From: VBAS01 sp035318985 | GTDB taxonomy: Bacteria; Bacteroidota; Bacteroidia; Chitinophagales; Chitinophagaceae | Length of the DNA: 64,000 nucleotides | Reading direction: 5' to 3' | Assembly: GCA_035318985.1 (NCBI GenBank) | Contig: DATHDP010000148.1 | Location: 6,951 to 70,950 of the forward strand | Shown here: piece by piece, positions 33,394 through 42,040 of the stretch | How the letters are laid out: every line of letters begins with the position of its first letter | Numbering within the stretch: position 1 is the first letter of the stretch | Translations under genes and position numbers: made by a program | Notes under the pieces: generated by a model | The model's database searches: none | Seen by the model: only the letters and a program-made list of their open reading frames with translations | What the model was told of the DNA's origin: nothing

Positions 33394-34473
33394 TCAGTAA
33401 TTCACTTTTAAAATAAACTTATCTGTTTCAGAAACAGCAAGCGAAGAAGCAGCCGCATCGCTGATACGCATATCCACTCCCTGGTTTTGCCTGATCTTAT
33501 CCATGGAATAAAGAACTTTAGCATAAACCGTTTTGCTGTTGGAGGGATTTGTGATTTTCACAATTGTCCCCGGCTCTACACCATTAATTAGCAAATAGTA
33601 TTTAGCATCCTGCCAGCCACTTTGGGTTTTGAATATTGATGAAGTAACTGTTTGATCTTTTGTAACAGGTGCAGTTTTCACCTGCTGAAAGAAATTATTT
33701 TTAAAGTAGCCCGTGCCATCATTATTTGTCATTTCCTGTTGTTTCACAATAACTGGCTCGGTTTTCATTCCATCGGGATATATTTTTTTACTTTGTTCTT
33801 CGGCTTTCTTTATATCAGAAACTGATTCTTCAACAGGAGTATCTTTTTTTACTTGGGGTAATGGTTGTTTTTTTTCTGAAGACTCTTGTTTTTTTACGTT
33901 TGAAACAGACTCTTCCACAACTACATCCTTTTTAACTTCATTTACCGGTTGCTTCTTTTCTGAAGCTTCTTGTTTTTTTACGTTCGAAACAGACTCTTCA
34001 ACAACTATCGTTTTTGGAGTTATTGTTACTGCCTTATCCTGCATTTCGTTTGTAATTAAAAAACCAACGATGAGTTTTGTTCCTGCAGCTACGTTATCAA
34101 CCGCAAGGTTATTCCATCCCCTTAGATCCCCAATTTGTGCTTTACTCTTAACACTGATATTAGAAAGGCTTTCCTTTTCTGAAACATAATAAACCGGCAC
34201 TCCCTTATTTACATTCTGTTTAAAATTTGTATCAGTTAAAGGAATATTTATCTTCTGTCCGATCGCAAGCCCTTTATTAAAATCGATAGCATTAAAACTT
34301 GCGATATGTCGCGGATGAACATTGTACATTCTTCCTAATGGGAATAAACCCTCTTTCGCAGCCACCTTATGTTCGAGATACATACCTTTTGATCCTGATT
34401 TAACCACCAGGTCCTGGGAAAAGACAAATGAGTAAATAAACAAGAGTGAGACAACCGTCATTAGTTTTTTCAT
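33394..34473 (-). CDS. LysM domain protein with tandem repeats
   Basis: 359 aa. Signal peptide (MKKLMTVVSLLFIYSFVFSQ). Two LysM-like units: HKVAAKEGLFPLGRMYNVHP...GQKINIPL (about 30-80) and VYYVSEKESLSNISVKSKAQ...GTKLIVGF (about 94-140). Then come imperfect tandem repeats of about 29 residues built on VEESVSNVKKQE.SEKKQP (about 170-245), rich in Lys/Glu and probably disordered, then a C-terminal beta domain. Likely peptidoglycan-binding, periplasmic. The repeat DNA (about 33815-34010) may vary in copy number. Confidence 0.88.
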   Translation of the reverse strand: MKKLMTVVSLLFIYSFVFSQDLVVKSGSKGMYLEHKVAAKEGLFPLGRMYNVHPRHIASFNAIDFNKGLAIGQKINIPLTDTNFKQNVNKGVPVYYVSEKESLSNISVKSKAQIGDLRGWNNLAVDNVAAGTKLIVGFLITNEMQDKAVTITPKTIVVEESVSNVKKQEASEKKQPVNEVKKDVVVEESVSNVKKQESSEKKQPLPQVKKDTPVEESVSDIKKAEEQSKKIYPDGMKTEPVIVKQQEMTNNDGTGYFKNNFFQQVKTAPVTKDQTVTSSIFKTQSGWQDAKYYLLINGVEPGTIVKITNPSNSKTVYAKVLYSMDKIRQNQGVDMRISDAAASSLAVSETDKFILKVNY

Positions 34474-34513
34474 CGGGATATATTTTTACAAAGATGCAGA
34501 AAAATATGGTGTT

Positions 34514-35848
34514 TTAATCCTTAAGAATTCTTAACTCTTTAGGATAATAATTGTTAATTCGGTTTGAAAGAATATTGATCCAACCCAACCGATGTCCCTG
34601 GTGTGTAACAAGGGTCCATCCCTTTTGAGCGGTTTCTAATATAAGTTCTTTTTTCTTTAAATATTGAATAGCCTGTTCATGATCCAATTCAAACAGTGGG
34701 ATATTTTCACTAATAATATTACTCAGCGCCAAAGCATGATCTGGGATCAGCTTATCCTTAATAATTTCACCAACTTTCGTTCCACAATTCACCACCCGTA
34801 GTTTTGATGATAAATAATTTATGTCAGCTAGTAATTTTTCAGAAACAGTATAGACAATTTCCTCATGTCTTAAAAAAGCAAGACCCTCAGCATTTACATT
34901 CTTATTCAAGATCTCCATTTCCTTGACTGAAAATTTCTCAGGTTTTATTTTTCGCAAATAAACCTCTTCATTATTGTCACCAGTTTTTCTAAAGCAAGCA
35001 ATAAAAAACCCTTCTCCCTTCACCTTATCCGGCCAAAAACGATAACCTTTATCGGTTTCAATAATGCCCCATCTGTCTTCAATTTGAAATTTGAAATTTG
35101 AAATTTGAAATTCCTTAGTTAGCCATTCAGAAATCTCCTCATCCTCCTCCTTAGAATAAGAACAAGTAGAATAGATCAGCACTCCCCCATTTTTTAAAGC
35201 TGGTAAAACATCAGCCAAAATTCTTTGTTGCCGTTGGCTACATAAAGCCACGTTCTGTTCACTCCACTCCTCTATTGCTTCAGGATCACGGCGAAATAAA
35301 CCACTACCACTGCACGGCGCATCTACCAAGATCACATCAAAATAATTTTCGAGTCTTTGAAAATCTCTTGGATCATTATTGGTAACAATAACATTGCTGC
35401 AACCCCACTTCATAATATTGTCAGTAAGAATATTTGCTCTTGATCGTATCACTTCATTACTGACCAGCAAGCTTTCTTTTGAAATAAGCGAAAGAAGATG
35501 TGTTGATTTTCCACCCGGTGCTGCGCATAGATCAAGCACTTTTAATGGCTGCGACAGATCAACAGTTTGTTTTAATGCCTGCTCCAAAAACATACTGCTT
35601 GCGTCCTGCACATAATAACAACCTGCATGAAAGAGAGGATCGAAGGTAAAGGAAGGCCGGGTTTCGAGATAAAAACCGGTTTCACACCAGGATATTTTTG
35701 AATTATTAATTTTGAATTTTGAATTTTTATTTGGATTCACTCTGGCAGAGGTCACCTGCTCCCCTGATTCATGAACTTTTATAAAATCTTCTTTGTCGAA
35801 TCCTTTTACAGAAGAAAGTGAATCTAAAAGAAGCTGAGGTAATTTCAT
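34514..35848 (-). CDS. RsmF/NSUN-type rRNA cytosine-C5 methyltransferase
   Basis: 444 aa. SAM-dependent m5C methyltransferase: SAM motif VLDLCAAPGGKSTHLLSL, catalytic motif DAPCSGSG, and the second Cys in IYSTCSYSKEEDEE. The C-terminal part (from about 320) resembles the RsmF C-terminal and PUA-like region. Two low-complexity patches are encoded by A/T repeats: NPNKNSKFKINNSK near the N-terminus (35705-35735) and EFQISNFKFQIED, the latter from a four-copy heptamer array at 35081-35112. Heptamer gain or loss would shift the frame. Confidence 0.92.
   Translation of the reverse strand: MKLPQLLLDSLSSVKGFDKEDFIKVHESGEQVTSARVNPNKNSKFKINNSKISWCETGFYLETRPSFTFDPLFHAGCYYVQDASSMFLEQALKQTVDLSQPLKVLDLCAAPGGKSTHLLSLISKESLLVSNEVIRSRANILTDNIMKWGCSNVIVTNNDPRDFQRLENYFDVILVDAPCSGSGLFRRDPEAIEEWSEQNVALCSQRQQRILADVLPALKNGGVLIYSTCSYSKEEDEEISEWLTKEFQISNFKFQIEDRWGIIETDKGYRFWPDKVKGEGFFIACFRKTGDNNEEVYLRKIKPEKFSVKEMEILNKNVNAEGLAFLRHEEIVYTVSEKLLADINYLSSKLRVVNCGTKVGEIIKDKLIPDHALALSNIISENIPLFELDHEQAIQYLKKKELILETAQKGWTLVTHQGHRLGWINILSNRINNYYPKELRILKD
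35081..35112. repeat. heptamer tandem repeat (AATTTGA x4) inside the RsmF-like gene
   Basis: AATTTGA repeated four times plus AATT, perfect. It is inside the coding region and not a multiple of three, so copy-number change causes a frameshift after about residue 250. Similar heptad-like A/T patches occur between genes elsewhere in the window. Confidence 0.9.
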
Positions 35849-35864
35849 TTTGGAATTGGGAATA

Positions 35865-36401
35865 TCAGTAAGCCTTTTTATTTAATAATCTCATGTTATC
35901 ATCGGCACTTTCAAGCAAGCCCTTTCCTGTCTTTTCATCTTGGGTCGGCAAAGATTTATCGCCTTTTGTTGATTCACTGAATATTTTCTTATTGCTGAAA
36001 TAATATCGTCCTTCAAAAACTGTTTTTGTTTTTGCAAGATCAAATTCATTCTTTTTATCATCAAACACAAATGAATCAAACTTTTCATAAACAAGGATCA
36101 ACTGTCCTTTGTCAAAATAAAACTCTTTTATACTTATCCCATTTGAAAGCCCTATCCATTCATGGATTTTCTTTATCTCTTTGTTCTTATAAAAACCAGT
36201 CAGCTCCCCACCTCCATCTGTCATGTTTGTTAAAAACTCTTCGTTTTCCAAAGTGACCTTTCTCAAAGTCGTATCCTTATTTATAATCTCAAATTTTTTC
36301 CGGATCAATTTGATTTGCTCATCCTTGGTCTGGGCAAATGAGATAACGAAAAAAAACAGACTCAGAAAAAAGAAAAAAATATTCTTTGCATTTCTTTTCA
36401 T
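35865..36401 (-). CDS. secreted hypothetical protein
   Basis: 178 aa; not recognised. Strong signal peptide (NIFFFFLSLFFFVISFAQ). The mature part is Lys/Asp rich with alternating strands (TGFYKNKEIKKIHEWIGLSN, KTVFEGRYYFSNKKIF), suggesting a small beta-fold periplasmic protein. It starts 5 bp from the M28 peptidase stop codon, so it is probably co-transcribed with it. Confidence 0.78.
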   Translation of the reverse strand: MKRNAKNIFFFFLSLFFFVISFAQTKDEQIKLIRKKFEIINKDTTLRKVTLENEEFLTNMTDGGGELTGFYKNKEIKKIHEWIGLSNGISIKEFYFDKGQLILVYEKFDSFVFDDKKNEFDLAKTKTVFEGRYYFSNKKIFSESTKGDKSLPTQDEKTGKGLLESADDNMRLLNKKAY

Positions 36402-36405
36402 TCAG

Positions 36406-38643
36406 TTAAAACGCCTTTGGTTTCACAATAGTCGTCGCTTGTTTTACTTCATTTGTATAAGCCTCTATAGTCTTTGCAACAACTGAAATATTATCCTGTG
36501 CTTCTTTCCAATTCCTCTCTTCTATTCCCTCACGAATACCCGGCAAAGTTTTTACACCATAACCCGTATAAAATCCCGGCGCATAAATTTGATGCTTATA
36601 CCATGATCTTCTTGGCAATCCTTTTTCATTTATCAATGATCTTTCAACTTGAAATAAAACTTGATTCAGTTCTTTTTGTTTCTCGGCCGAAAGCTGGGTA
36701 CCATTCGCATATAATTTTTGAAATTCTTCAGCCTGCGTTTTCAACTCAACCATCTTATTTTCAAGTTCGCTGAAGTTGAGATAGGGAACAACATCTTTTG
36801 GTTTGGGTGATTGAATCCCTTTCTTGGGATCTTTTGCCAGGTCATATAATTTATCGCTGATCAATTTATTTTCTGTTTCGGTTTCTGTACGCATATTATC
36901 TGCCAGCGTTTTTAATTCTGATACATAATCCGCCACTGTTTTTTGAAAACTGGAAAAATCGATCGGCAGCACATCCGCATTGGCCAATCTCATAGTAGTT
37001 CTTCCGGCAGTTTTTGATAAGGCTACTCCATATTGAAAACCCGGATCTATAAATCTTGTAAAATAATCATAAGAATCATAAACGGAATGATACTGGCCAC
37101 CGTTTCCCTCACCACCAAATCCAAGATTCAATGAAGCAATACCTAAGAATTGCAAAAACCCAGACCAGTCAGAGCCTGCACCCAGTGCACTTAGCTTAAT
37201 AGTTTTATTGCCCATCATTTTTGCCCTTGCTGCTTTGTCAGCATTCACTATATTGGATGCGTATCTTCTTTCTTTAATTGTCACCCCTGTTTGAGGATCA
37301 ATAACGGCATCAGCTATTTCATTGAAGAAAGGTTCAAGTGTATGCGAACCACCAGCTCCAATAAATCCACGGCCGTTTCCATCAGAATTAATATAAGCAA
37401 CAGCTTTTTTTCTCAGTTCTTCCTGGTGATCTTCTGCCCACTCAGTAGAACCAAGCAACGAAGGTTCTTCACCATCCCATGCACAATACACCAATGTTCT
37501 TTTTAATTTAAATCCTTTCTTAACCATTTCACCAACGACCCTTGCTTCCTCTAATTCTGCGACCATACCACTAATAGGATCTTCAGCACCATTCACCCAA
37601 CCATCATGATGATTGCCCCGAATGATCCATTCATCAGGCAATTCAGTTCCCGGAAGCTTTGCAATAACATTGTATAGTGGTTTCAGATCCCAGTTGAATT
37701 GTAAATTCAAATGCACTTTATCCTTGCTCGGTCCAACATGGTAAGTGATGGGTAAACCGCCACGCCAGGCAGCAGGAACTACCGCACCACCTAAAGATTG
37801 CAGTAATGGCAATGCATCTTCATAGGAAATAGGAAGCACAGGAATTTTCATGATCGTAATTGCATCTTTTCTATCCAAACGTTTTGCATCTTTTGTTGCA
37901 CCAATACCCGGAGTTAACGGATCACCGGGATACACAGGCATATCCATTACCGACCCACGCTGCACACCATCCTTCGGACGATAAGCACCTTCCGGGTATA
38001 CATCACCCGCTGAATAACCATCATCTGCAGGATCAGAAAAAATCAAACAACCAATAGCGCCATGCTCATACGCTACTTTTGGTTTTATACCACGCCATGA
38101 GCCGCCATATCTTGCGATCACTATTTTTCCTTTCACACTTATTCCCATTCTCTCAAGCTCCTCATAATCGGCCGGAATACCACGATTCACATATACCAGT
38201 TCTGCCGTCACATCACCATCAGCCGAGTAGGCATTGTATGGCGGAAGCTGTTCCGATTTTTGCCCGCTTGTTTTATCTTCTTTTAACGCAGACTCATCCA
38301 ATTTTGCTTTGTATGGTTTACTCCCCACCAATTCCAGCACTCTTGTCTTCGGAGTTGGGAACAACACCTGGTATTCTGCTATCTCAGTTTGATAACCCCA
38401 TGAACGAAAAAGATTGACCATATAATCCGCATTTGCTTTTCCCTGCGGGCTACCCACATGATGCGGATGCGAGGTAAGGAACTGCATCCAGGTATCGAGG
38501 TTCTTTGCATTCAGTTGCGCATCGTATTGTTTTTCCCAATCCAATTGCGATTTTGCATTGGCTTCATTAAAGCCCATGATCTTTTGTGCATTGATGATTG
38601 TTACTGACAAAACCAGTACTAGTACAAATTGAAGTCGTCTCAT
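36406..38643 (-). CDS. M28 family metallopeptidase (glutamate carboxypeptidase II-like)
   Basis: 745 aa. Signal peptide (MRRLQFVLVLVLSVTIINAQ), PA (protease-associated) insert around GKIVIARYGGSWRGIK, then the di-zinc M28 domain: His in RGNHHDGW, Asp in GAEDPISG, the catalytic Glu pair in WDGEEPSLLGSTEW, Asp in NSDGNG, and His in YHSVYDSYDYF. A C-terminal helical TfR-like dimerisation domain completes the PSMA/NAALADase layout. Secreted peptidase, probably releasing C-terminal acidic residues; exact specificity unknown. Confidence 0.93.
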   Translation of the reverse strand: MRRLQFVLVLVLSVTIINAQKIMGFNEANAKSQLDWEKQYDAQLNAKNLDTWMQFLTSHPHHVGSPQGKANADYMVNLFRSWGYQTEIAEYQVLFPTPKTRVLELVGSKPYKAKLDESALKEDKTSGQKSEQLPPYNAYSADGDVTAELVYVNRGIPADYEELERMGISVKGKIVIARYGGSWRGIKPKVAYEHGAIGCLIFSDPADDGYSAGDVYPEGAYRPKDGVQRGSVMDMPVYPGDPLTPGIGATKDAKRLDRKDAITIMKIPVLPISYEDALPLLQSLGGAVVPAAWRGGLPITYHVGPSKDKVHLNLQFNWDLKPLYNVIAKLPGTELPDEWIIRGNHHDGWVNGAEDPISGMVAELEEARVVGEMVKKGFKLKRTLVYCAWDGEEPSLLGSTEWAEDHQEELRKKAVAYINSDGNGRGFIGAGGSHTLEPFFNEIADAVIDPQTGVTIKERRYASNIVNADKAARAKMMGNKTIKLSALGAGSDWSGFLQFLGIASLNLGFGGEGNGGQYHSVYDSYDYFTRFIDPGFQYGVALSKTAGRTTMRLANADVLPIDFSSFQKTVADYVSELKTLADNMRTETETENKLISDKLYDLAKDPKKGIQSPKPKDVVPYLNFSELENKMVELKTQAEEFQKLYANGTQLSAEKQKELNQVLFQVERSLINEKGLPRRSWYKHQIYAPGFYTGYGVKTLPGIREGIEERNWKEAQDNISVVAKTIEAYTNEVKQATTIVKPKAF

Positions 38644-38694
38644 GATTGTTTTTAGTTTTTATGTAGTCGGCTAATTTACTACTATTAAGCATTC

Positions 38695-38712
38695 GTTGCG
38701 TCGCACACTTGT
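38695..38712 (+). repeat. dispersed 18-bp repeat, copy 5
   Basis: GTTGCGTCGCACACTTGT, identical to copy 1, followed by GCTAGATCAATTCTATTCAG, which shares AATTCTATTCA with copy 3. It lies between the divergent M28 and membrane-protein genes. Confidence 0.88.
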
Positions 38713-38775
38713 GCTAGATCAATTCTATTCAGCAAACTAAAGAAGTTGTGTAAATTAGAGACCTTATTTTAAATC

Positions 38776-39252
38776 ATGGAACAAAATCAATCTGATGTCT
38801 TAACTGAAAGTCTTTTACAGCTTAAGAATAAAAGGAGAAAAGATTTACTCCCTTGGTGGGTAAAAGTATTTATTTGGATTTTCTTAATCTTTGGGGCAAT
38901 AGCTCCATTGGGATTGATCCTTGGAATTTTGGGTTACAAATTTGAAGTAAGTCTATATGGTTTTGAAACAAATGAACCTATTTCGATAATCGGTATTTCA
39001 ATAATCCTGATCTTTCTTTTTAAAGGATTTACTGCATATAGCTTATTGAAAGAAAAAAATTGGGCAATAATCTTAGGAATTATGGATGCAATAATTGGAA
39101 TAGCTATTTGCTCCTTCGCTATGCTTTATCCACTTTTTAACTCGGATGCAGGGGTAAGTCTCACCTTTAGGCTTGAACTTGTATTGCTAATCCCTTATTT
39201 ATTAAAAATGATTAAAATAAAATCTGAATGGCAGAAATCAATACTCTTTTAA
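38776..39252 (+). CDS. small integral membrane protein of unknown function
   Basis: 158 aa with about four hydrophobic helices (VFIWIFLIFGAIAPLGLIL; ISIIGISIILIFLF; AIILGIMDAIIGIAICSFAM; LELVLLIPYLLKMI). No enzymatic motif recognised. Stands alone, divergent from the M28 peptidase gene and next to the GIY-YIG/repeat locus. Confidence 0.8.
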   Translation: MEQNQSDVLTESLLQLKNKRRKDLLPWWVKVFIWIFLIFGAIAPLGLILGILGYKFEVSLYGFETNEPISIIGISIILIFLFKGFTAYSLLKEKNWAIILGIMDAIIGIAICSFAMLYPLFNSDAGVSLTFRLELVLLIPYLLKMIKIKSEWQKSILF

Positions 39253-39357
39253 CAAAAGCCTAAAACCTAATCGTAAAGTGTCTCTTTTCCTTAGACTCCT
39301 TGCTAAAAAAACTATTTCGATAAAATAGATGGAGGCTATAGAAAAACGTTGCTTGAG

Positions 39358-39563
39358 TTTAGTTTGCTTCCGCTTGCCAGCAACAAACATTCTTTTTCAA
39401 GTTTCCCTATCGTCAAGCCTCGCAATGACGAAGACTCCGGGTGTTCGAGTTGTCTTTCCAGTCCCGAAGGATGTTCGCCTTTGTCCGTAGGTTTCTCGTC
39501 ATTGCGAGGCCGTCATTTAAAAACTACTTCATCTTAAGTAATGCAGGCCGAAGCAATCTAAAA
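39358..39563. repeat. TIR-bounded element, copy A (206 bp)
   Basis: Begins TTTAGTTTGCTTC and ends GCCGAAGCAATCTAAA, an imperfect terminal inverted repeat. Inside are inverted arms CCTCGCAATGACGA (39418-39431) and TCGTCATTGCGAGG (39496-39509). The start (with CAACAAACAT) and end (GTAATGCAGGCCGAAGCAA) match copy B at 39941-40120 in the same orientation. It fills most of the 336-bp gap after the membrane-protein gene. Confidence 0.82.
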
Positions 39564-39588
39564 CACCGATAAACCGAAGCAAAAAAAC

Positions 39589-39891
39589 TTACAGGTATTT
39601 TATGTCATCATACAGATCCTTCCATTCCGGATTTATGCTATTTATTAATTCCTCTTTCTTCCTACGATTTCTGCCTTTTATTCTTTTTTCTTCTGCAATT
39701 GCGTCAACTATTAGCTCAAACCTTCGATAATAAACCAGCTTCACACAATTGTATCTAGCACTAAAGCTTGTTGGATACATTTTATGTTTATGTTCATAAA
39801 CTCTCGATGCAATATTTGATGTTACTCCTACATACAAAGTAGAATGATTGTTACTACACATTATATATACCCAACCGCCCATTTGTTTCAT
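39589..39891 (-). CDS. single-domain GIY-YIG nuclease
   Basis: 100 aa with start at ATG 39891 (MKQMGGWVYIMCSN); an ATG at 39972 lies in repeat DNA and adds 27 doubtful residues. The GIY-YIG core is visible as WVYIM...TLYVGVTSNIASRVYEHK, with the catalytic Arg in ASRVYEH and a later Glu in IAEEKRIKG. Small stand-alone members (YhbQ/UPF0213 type) are common and largely uncharacterised. Its flanking repeats suggest a mobile gene. Confidence 0.9.
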   Translation of the reverse strand: MKQMGGWVYIMCSNNHSTLYVGVTSNIASRVYEHKHKMYPTSFSARYNCVKLVYYRRFELIVDAIAEEKRIKGRNRRKKEELINSINPEWKDLYDDIKYL

Positions 39892-39940
39892 GAAAACTAA
39901 GTTAGATTTTGTTTTCTGATTTACGATTGCATCGTGAAGC

Positions 39941-40120
39941 TTAGTTTGCTTCGGCTTTCCGTCAACAAACATTTATTTCTATTGTACCATCGGCAATCCT
40001 CGCAATGACGAAGACCCTGCGAGGGTGGGGATGTTTTCATACTCTCGGAGTCCTCGTCATTGCGAGGCCGTCTTTTAAAAACAATTACATCGTAGGTAAT
40101 GCAGGCCGAAGCAAACTAAA
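39941..40120. repeat. TIR-bounded element, copy B (180 bp)
   Basis: Perfect 15-bp terminal inverted repeats: TTAGTTTGCTTCGGC (39941-39955) and GCCGAAGCAAACTAA (40105-40119). Inner arms CCTCGCAATGACGA (39998-40011) and TCGTCATTGCGAGG (40054-40067). The central 40 bp differs from copy A, while the arms and ends are conserved. It overlaps only the rejected N-terminal extension of the GIY-YIG ORF. The remaining 40121-40262 holds nothing I recognise. Confidence 0.85.
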
Positions 40121-40262
40121 AAGTCTTCTTTTCACCACATAGAGAAATGTTGCCTCCAAAAACCACTTTAATAAATTTATCCTACCTTAAACAATTAACC
40201 ACTCCCCCTATTTAGACCTTCTCTAAATAACCTTCAACAAGCAACCATCTAAATTTTAAAAA

Positions 40263-41138
40263 ATGAGATCAGTAATTATCACAGGCGCCAATAAAGGCAT
40301 TGGTTATGACACCGCACTTGCATTTGGCCGGGCTGGCTATAAAGTTTTTGCCACCATGCGTAATCCAGAAACTGCAACTGCTCTTAAACAAAAGATCAAA
40401 GAAGAATCTTTATCTATTTCCATTCACGTAATGGATGTGGATTCAGATGAATCTGTTAAGAAATGTATCGATGCTATATATAAAGAGACCGGTTCAGTCG
40501 ATGTTCTTGTAAACAACGCAGGTATTGAACGTCACGGTTCTGTCGAAGAAGTGGAAATGTCAGATTTCAAAGCTGTGATGGAGACAAACTATTTTGGAGT
40601 GCTTCGTTGTATTAAAGCAGTGTTACCACAAATGCGTAATGATCGAAACGGTTGCATTATTAATGTTACTTCCGTTGCCGGTAAGATATCCAATACTCCA
40701 TTGGGACCTTATACAGCAAGCAAACATGCATTGGAAGCCATAAGTGAATGCCTTGCACAGGAAGTAAAACCATTTAATATAAGAGTAGCAATTGTGGAGC
40801 CTGGTATCATTGATACAAAAATGTCGAGAGATATATCTTATGGCGGTGATTCAATTTATCCGCAGGCAAATCGTTTTGGTGGCTTATTTATCGCATCATT
40901 GAAAACACCAACTAGTGCGACCATAGTAGCTGATAAAATTTTAGAAATAGCAAATACTGATACATGGCAACTCAGACATCCTGTAGGACCAGATGCAATA
41001 CCATTTCTTGGGTGGCGTACATCCATGTCTGATGAACAATGGATAGATTGGAATGCGCAGACCGATGAAGAGTGGTACAATGCTGTACAAAACAATTTTG
41101 GTTTGAATGCAAGGCAGGAGACCGCAATAACCTCCTGA
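40263..41138 (+). CDS. SDR family NAD(P)-dependent oxidoreductase
   Basis: 291 aa classical short-chain dehydrogenase. Cofactor motif TGANKGIGYDTA, NNAG in DVLVNNAGIERHG, catalytic Ser in VTSVAGKISN, and YxxxK in YTASKHALE. The basic residue pattern after beta-2 (ATMRNPE) would favour NADP. Substrate unknown. Monocistronic, convergent with the methyltransferase gene 7 bp later. Confidence 0.93.
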   Translation: MRSVIITGANKGIGYDTALAFGRAGYKVFATMRNPETATALKQKIKEESLSISIHVMDVDSDESVKKCIDAIYKETGSVDVLVNNAGIERHGSVEEVEMSDFKAVMETNYFGVLRCIKAVLPQMRNDRNGCIINVTSVAGKISNTPLGPYTASKHALEAISECLAQEVKPFNIRVAIVEPGIIDTKMSRDISYGGDSIYPQANRFGGLFIASLKTPTSATIVADKILEIANTDTWQLRHPVGPDAIPFLGWRTSMSDEQWIDWNAQTDEEWYNAVQNNFGLNARQETAITS

Positions 41139-41145
41139 CACTATT

Positions 41146-41952
41146 TTAAAAGCGAATCACAAAATCTTGTTTCTCTTTAAATTCCTTTCTAAAAAATACT
41201 ATCCCGATAAAAAACAGATCAATGCTGCAGGTAACTGCGGCATCTTTTTTTATTGTTTCCCACGCGGCTTCCATTTCACTGCTCCAGTGAATATCATCAA
41301 AGACAAGAATTGAATCATTATTTGTTTTAGCGAGAAGCTCTTTAAAATATGTTTCTGTTGGCTCTTTTCTATGATTACCATCAATAAATGCAAAGTCGAC
41401 GGTCGATAGTCCACGGATCACATAAGACAGTGTGTTATCGAAGTTACCTTCCACAAATTCTATATTCTTAAGTTCTAAGCTCTGGAAATTTTGTTTTGCA
41501 ACTTGTGAAATTTCCTTCGATCCCTCCATTGTAATCAATCTTCCATCAGGTTTTGCCAGCAAAAGATAAGATGTTGTGATTCCCAATGAAGTTCCTAATT
41601 CAAGAATAGTTGCAGGCTGATAATGCTTAATCATTCGAAAAAGAAGCTGCCCAAACTTTTTTGGCTTTGCAGCATTTTTTGCAATAGATGAAATACTTCT
41701 CTTGCTTTTTTTATCAATGACAGAACCTGCGCCAAAATCCTCGACCTCCAAAACTGTATTATCATTTAAAAGTTGATTTCGCAACCCTTCAACCTTTTCA
41801 TATTCAGGATAAACCTTTTTATCGTTCAAAATTTTTGTAATGAATTCAAAAACAAAAGGAGAATGCATTCCATGTCCCTTACTGTTGGACGCAGTGATCC
41901 AGTATTTAAAATATTTAGAAGCAAGTTGAAGTGGAGAATACATGAAATGCAA
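41146..41952 (-). CDS. class I SAM-dependent methyltransferase (O-methyltransferase-like)
   Basis: 268 aa. SAM-binding motif TILELGTSLGITTSYLLLA and the acidic end of beta-2 (LITMEGSKE), then VDFAFIDGNH and ILVFDDIHW, the pattern of Methyltransf_24/O-methyltransferase folds. The N-terminus (YWITASNSKGHGMHSPFVFEFI) is typical of a Bacteroidota subgroup. Substrate unknown. Downstream of folA on the same strand with an imperfect A/T-rich inverted repeat between them. Confidence 0.87.
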   Translation of the reverse strand: MHFMYSPLQLASKYFKYWITASNSKGHGMHSPFVFEFITKILNDKKVYPEYEKVEGLRNQLLNDNTVLEVEDFGAGSVIDKKSKRSISSIAKNAAKPKKFGQLLFRMIKHYQPATILELGTSLGITTSYLLLAKPDGRLITMEGSKEISQVAKQNFQSLELKNIEFVEGNFDNTLSYVIRGLSTVDFAFIDGNHRKEPTETYFKELLAKTNNDSILVFDDIHWSSEMEAAWETIKKDAAVTCSIDLFFIGIVFFRKEFKEKQDFVIRF

Positions 41953-42040
41953 AATAAAGAATAAGGAATAAGGAATGAGAAATAAAAAACTAATCCAAAT
42001 AAATGAAACTTTCTTGTTCCTTATTTTGTGTTTCTTATTT

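Larger units (their letters stand above)
39358..40120. mobile_element. GIY-YIG gene framed by two direct copies of a TIR element
   Basis: Copy A, a GIY-YIG nuclease gene, copy B. Both outer copies are in direct orientation, like a composite element or a nuclease gene spread with its own target repeat. The upstream in-frame extension of the GIY-YIG ORF (from 39972) is encoded by copy B, so the gene and repeat abut. No transposase is present. Mobility is inferred. Confidence 0.55.

Noticed and set aside
39892..39972. N-terminal extension of the GIY-YIG protein
   Set aside because: Those codons partly belong to the TIR element copy B; the family starts near WVYIM, matching ATG 39891.
38650..40262. 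CRISPR array or integron-like array
   Set aside because: The repeats here are two copies of a TIR element of about 200 bp with a gene between; there are no regular short repeats with unique spacers and no cas genes.
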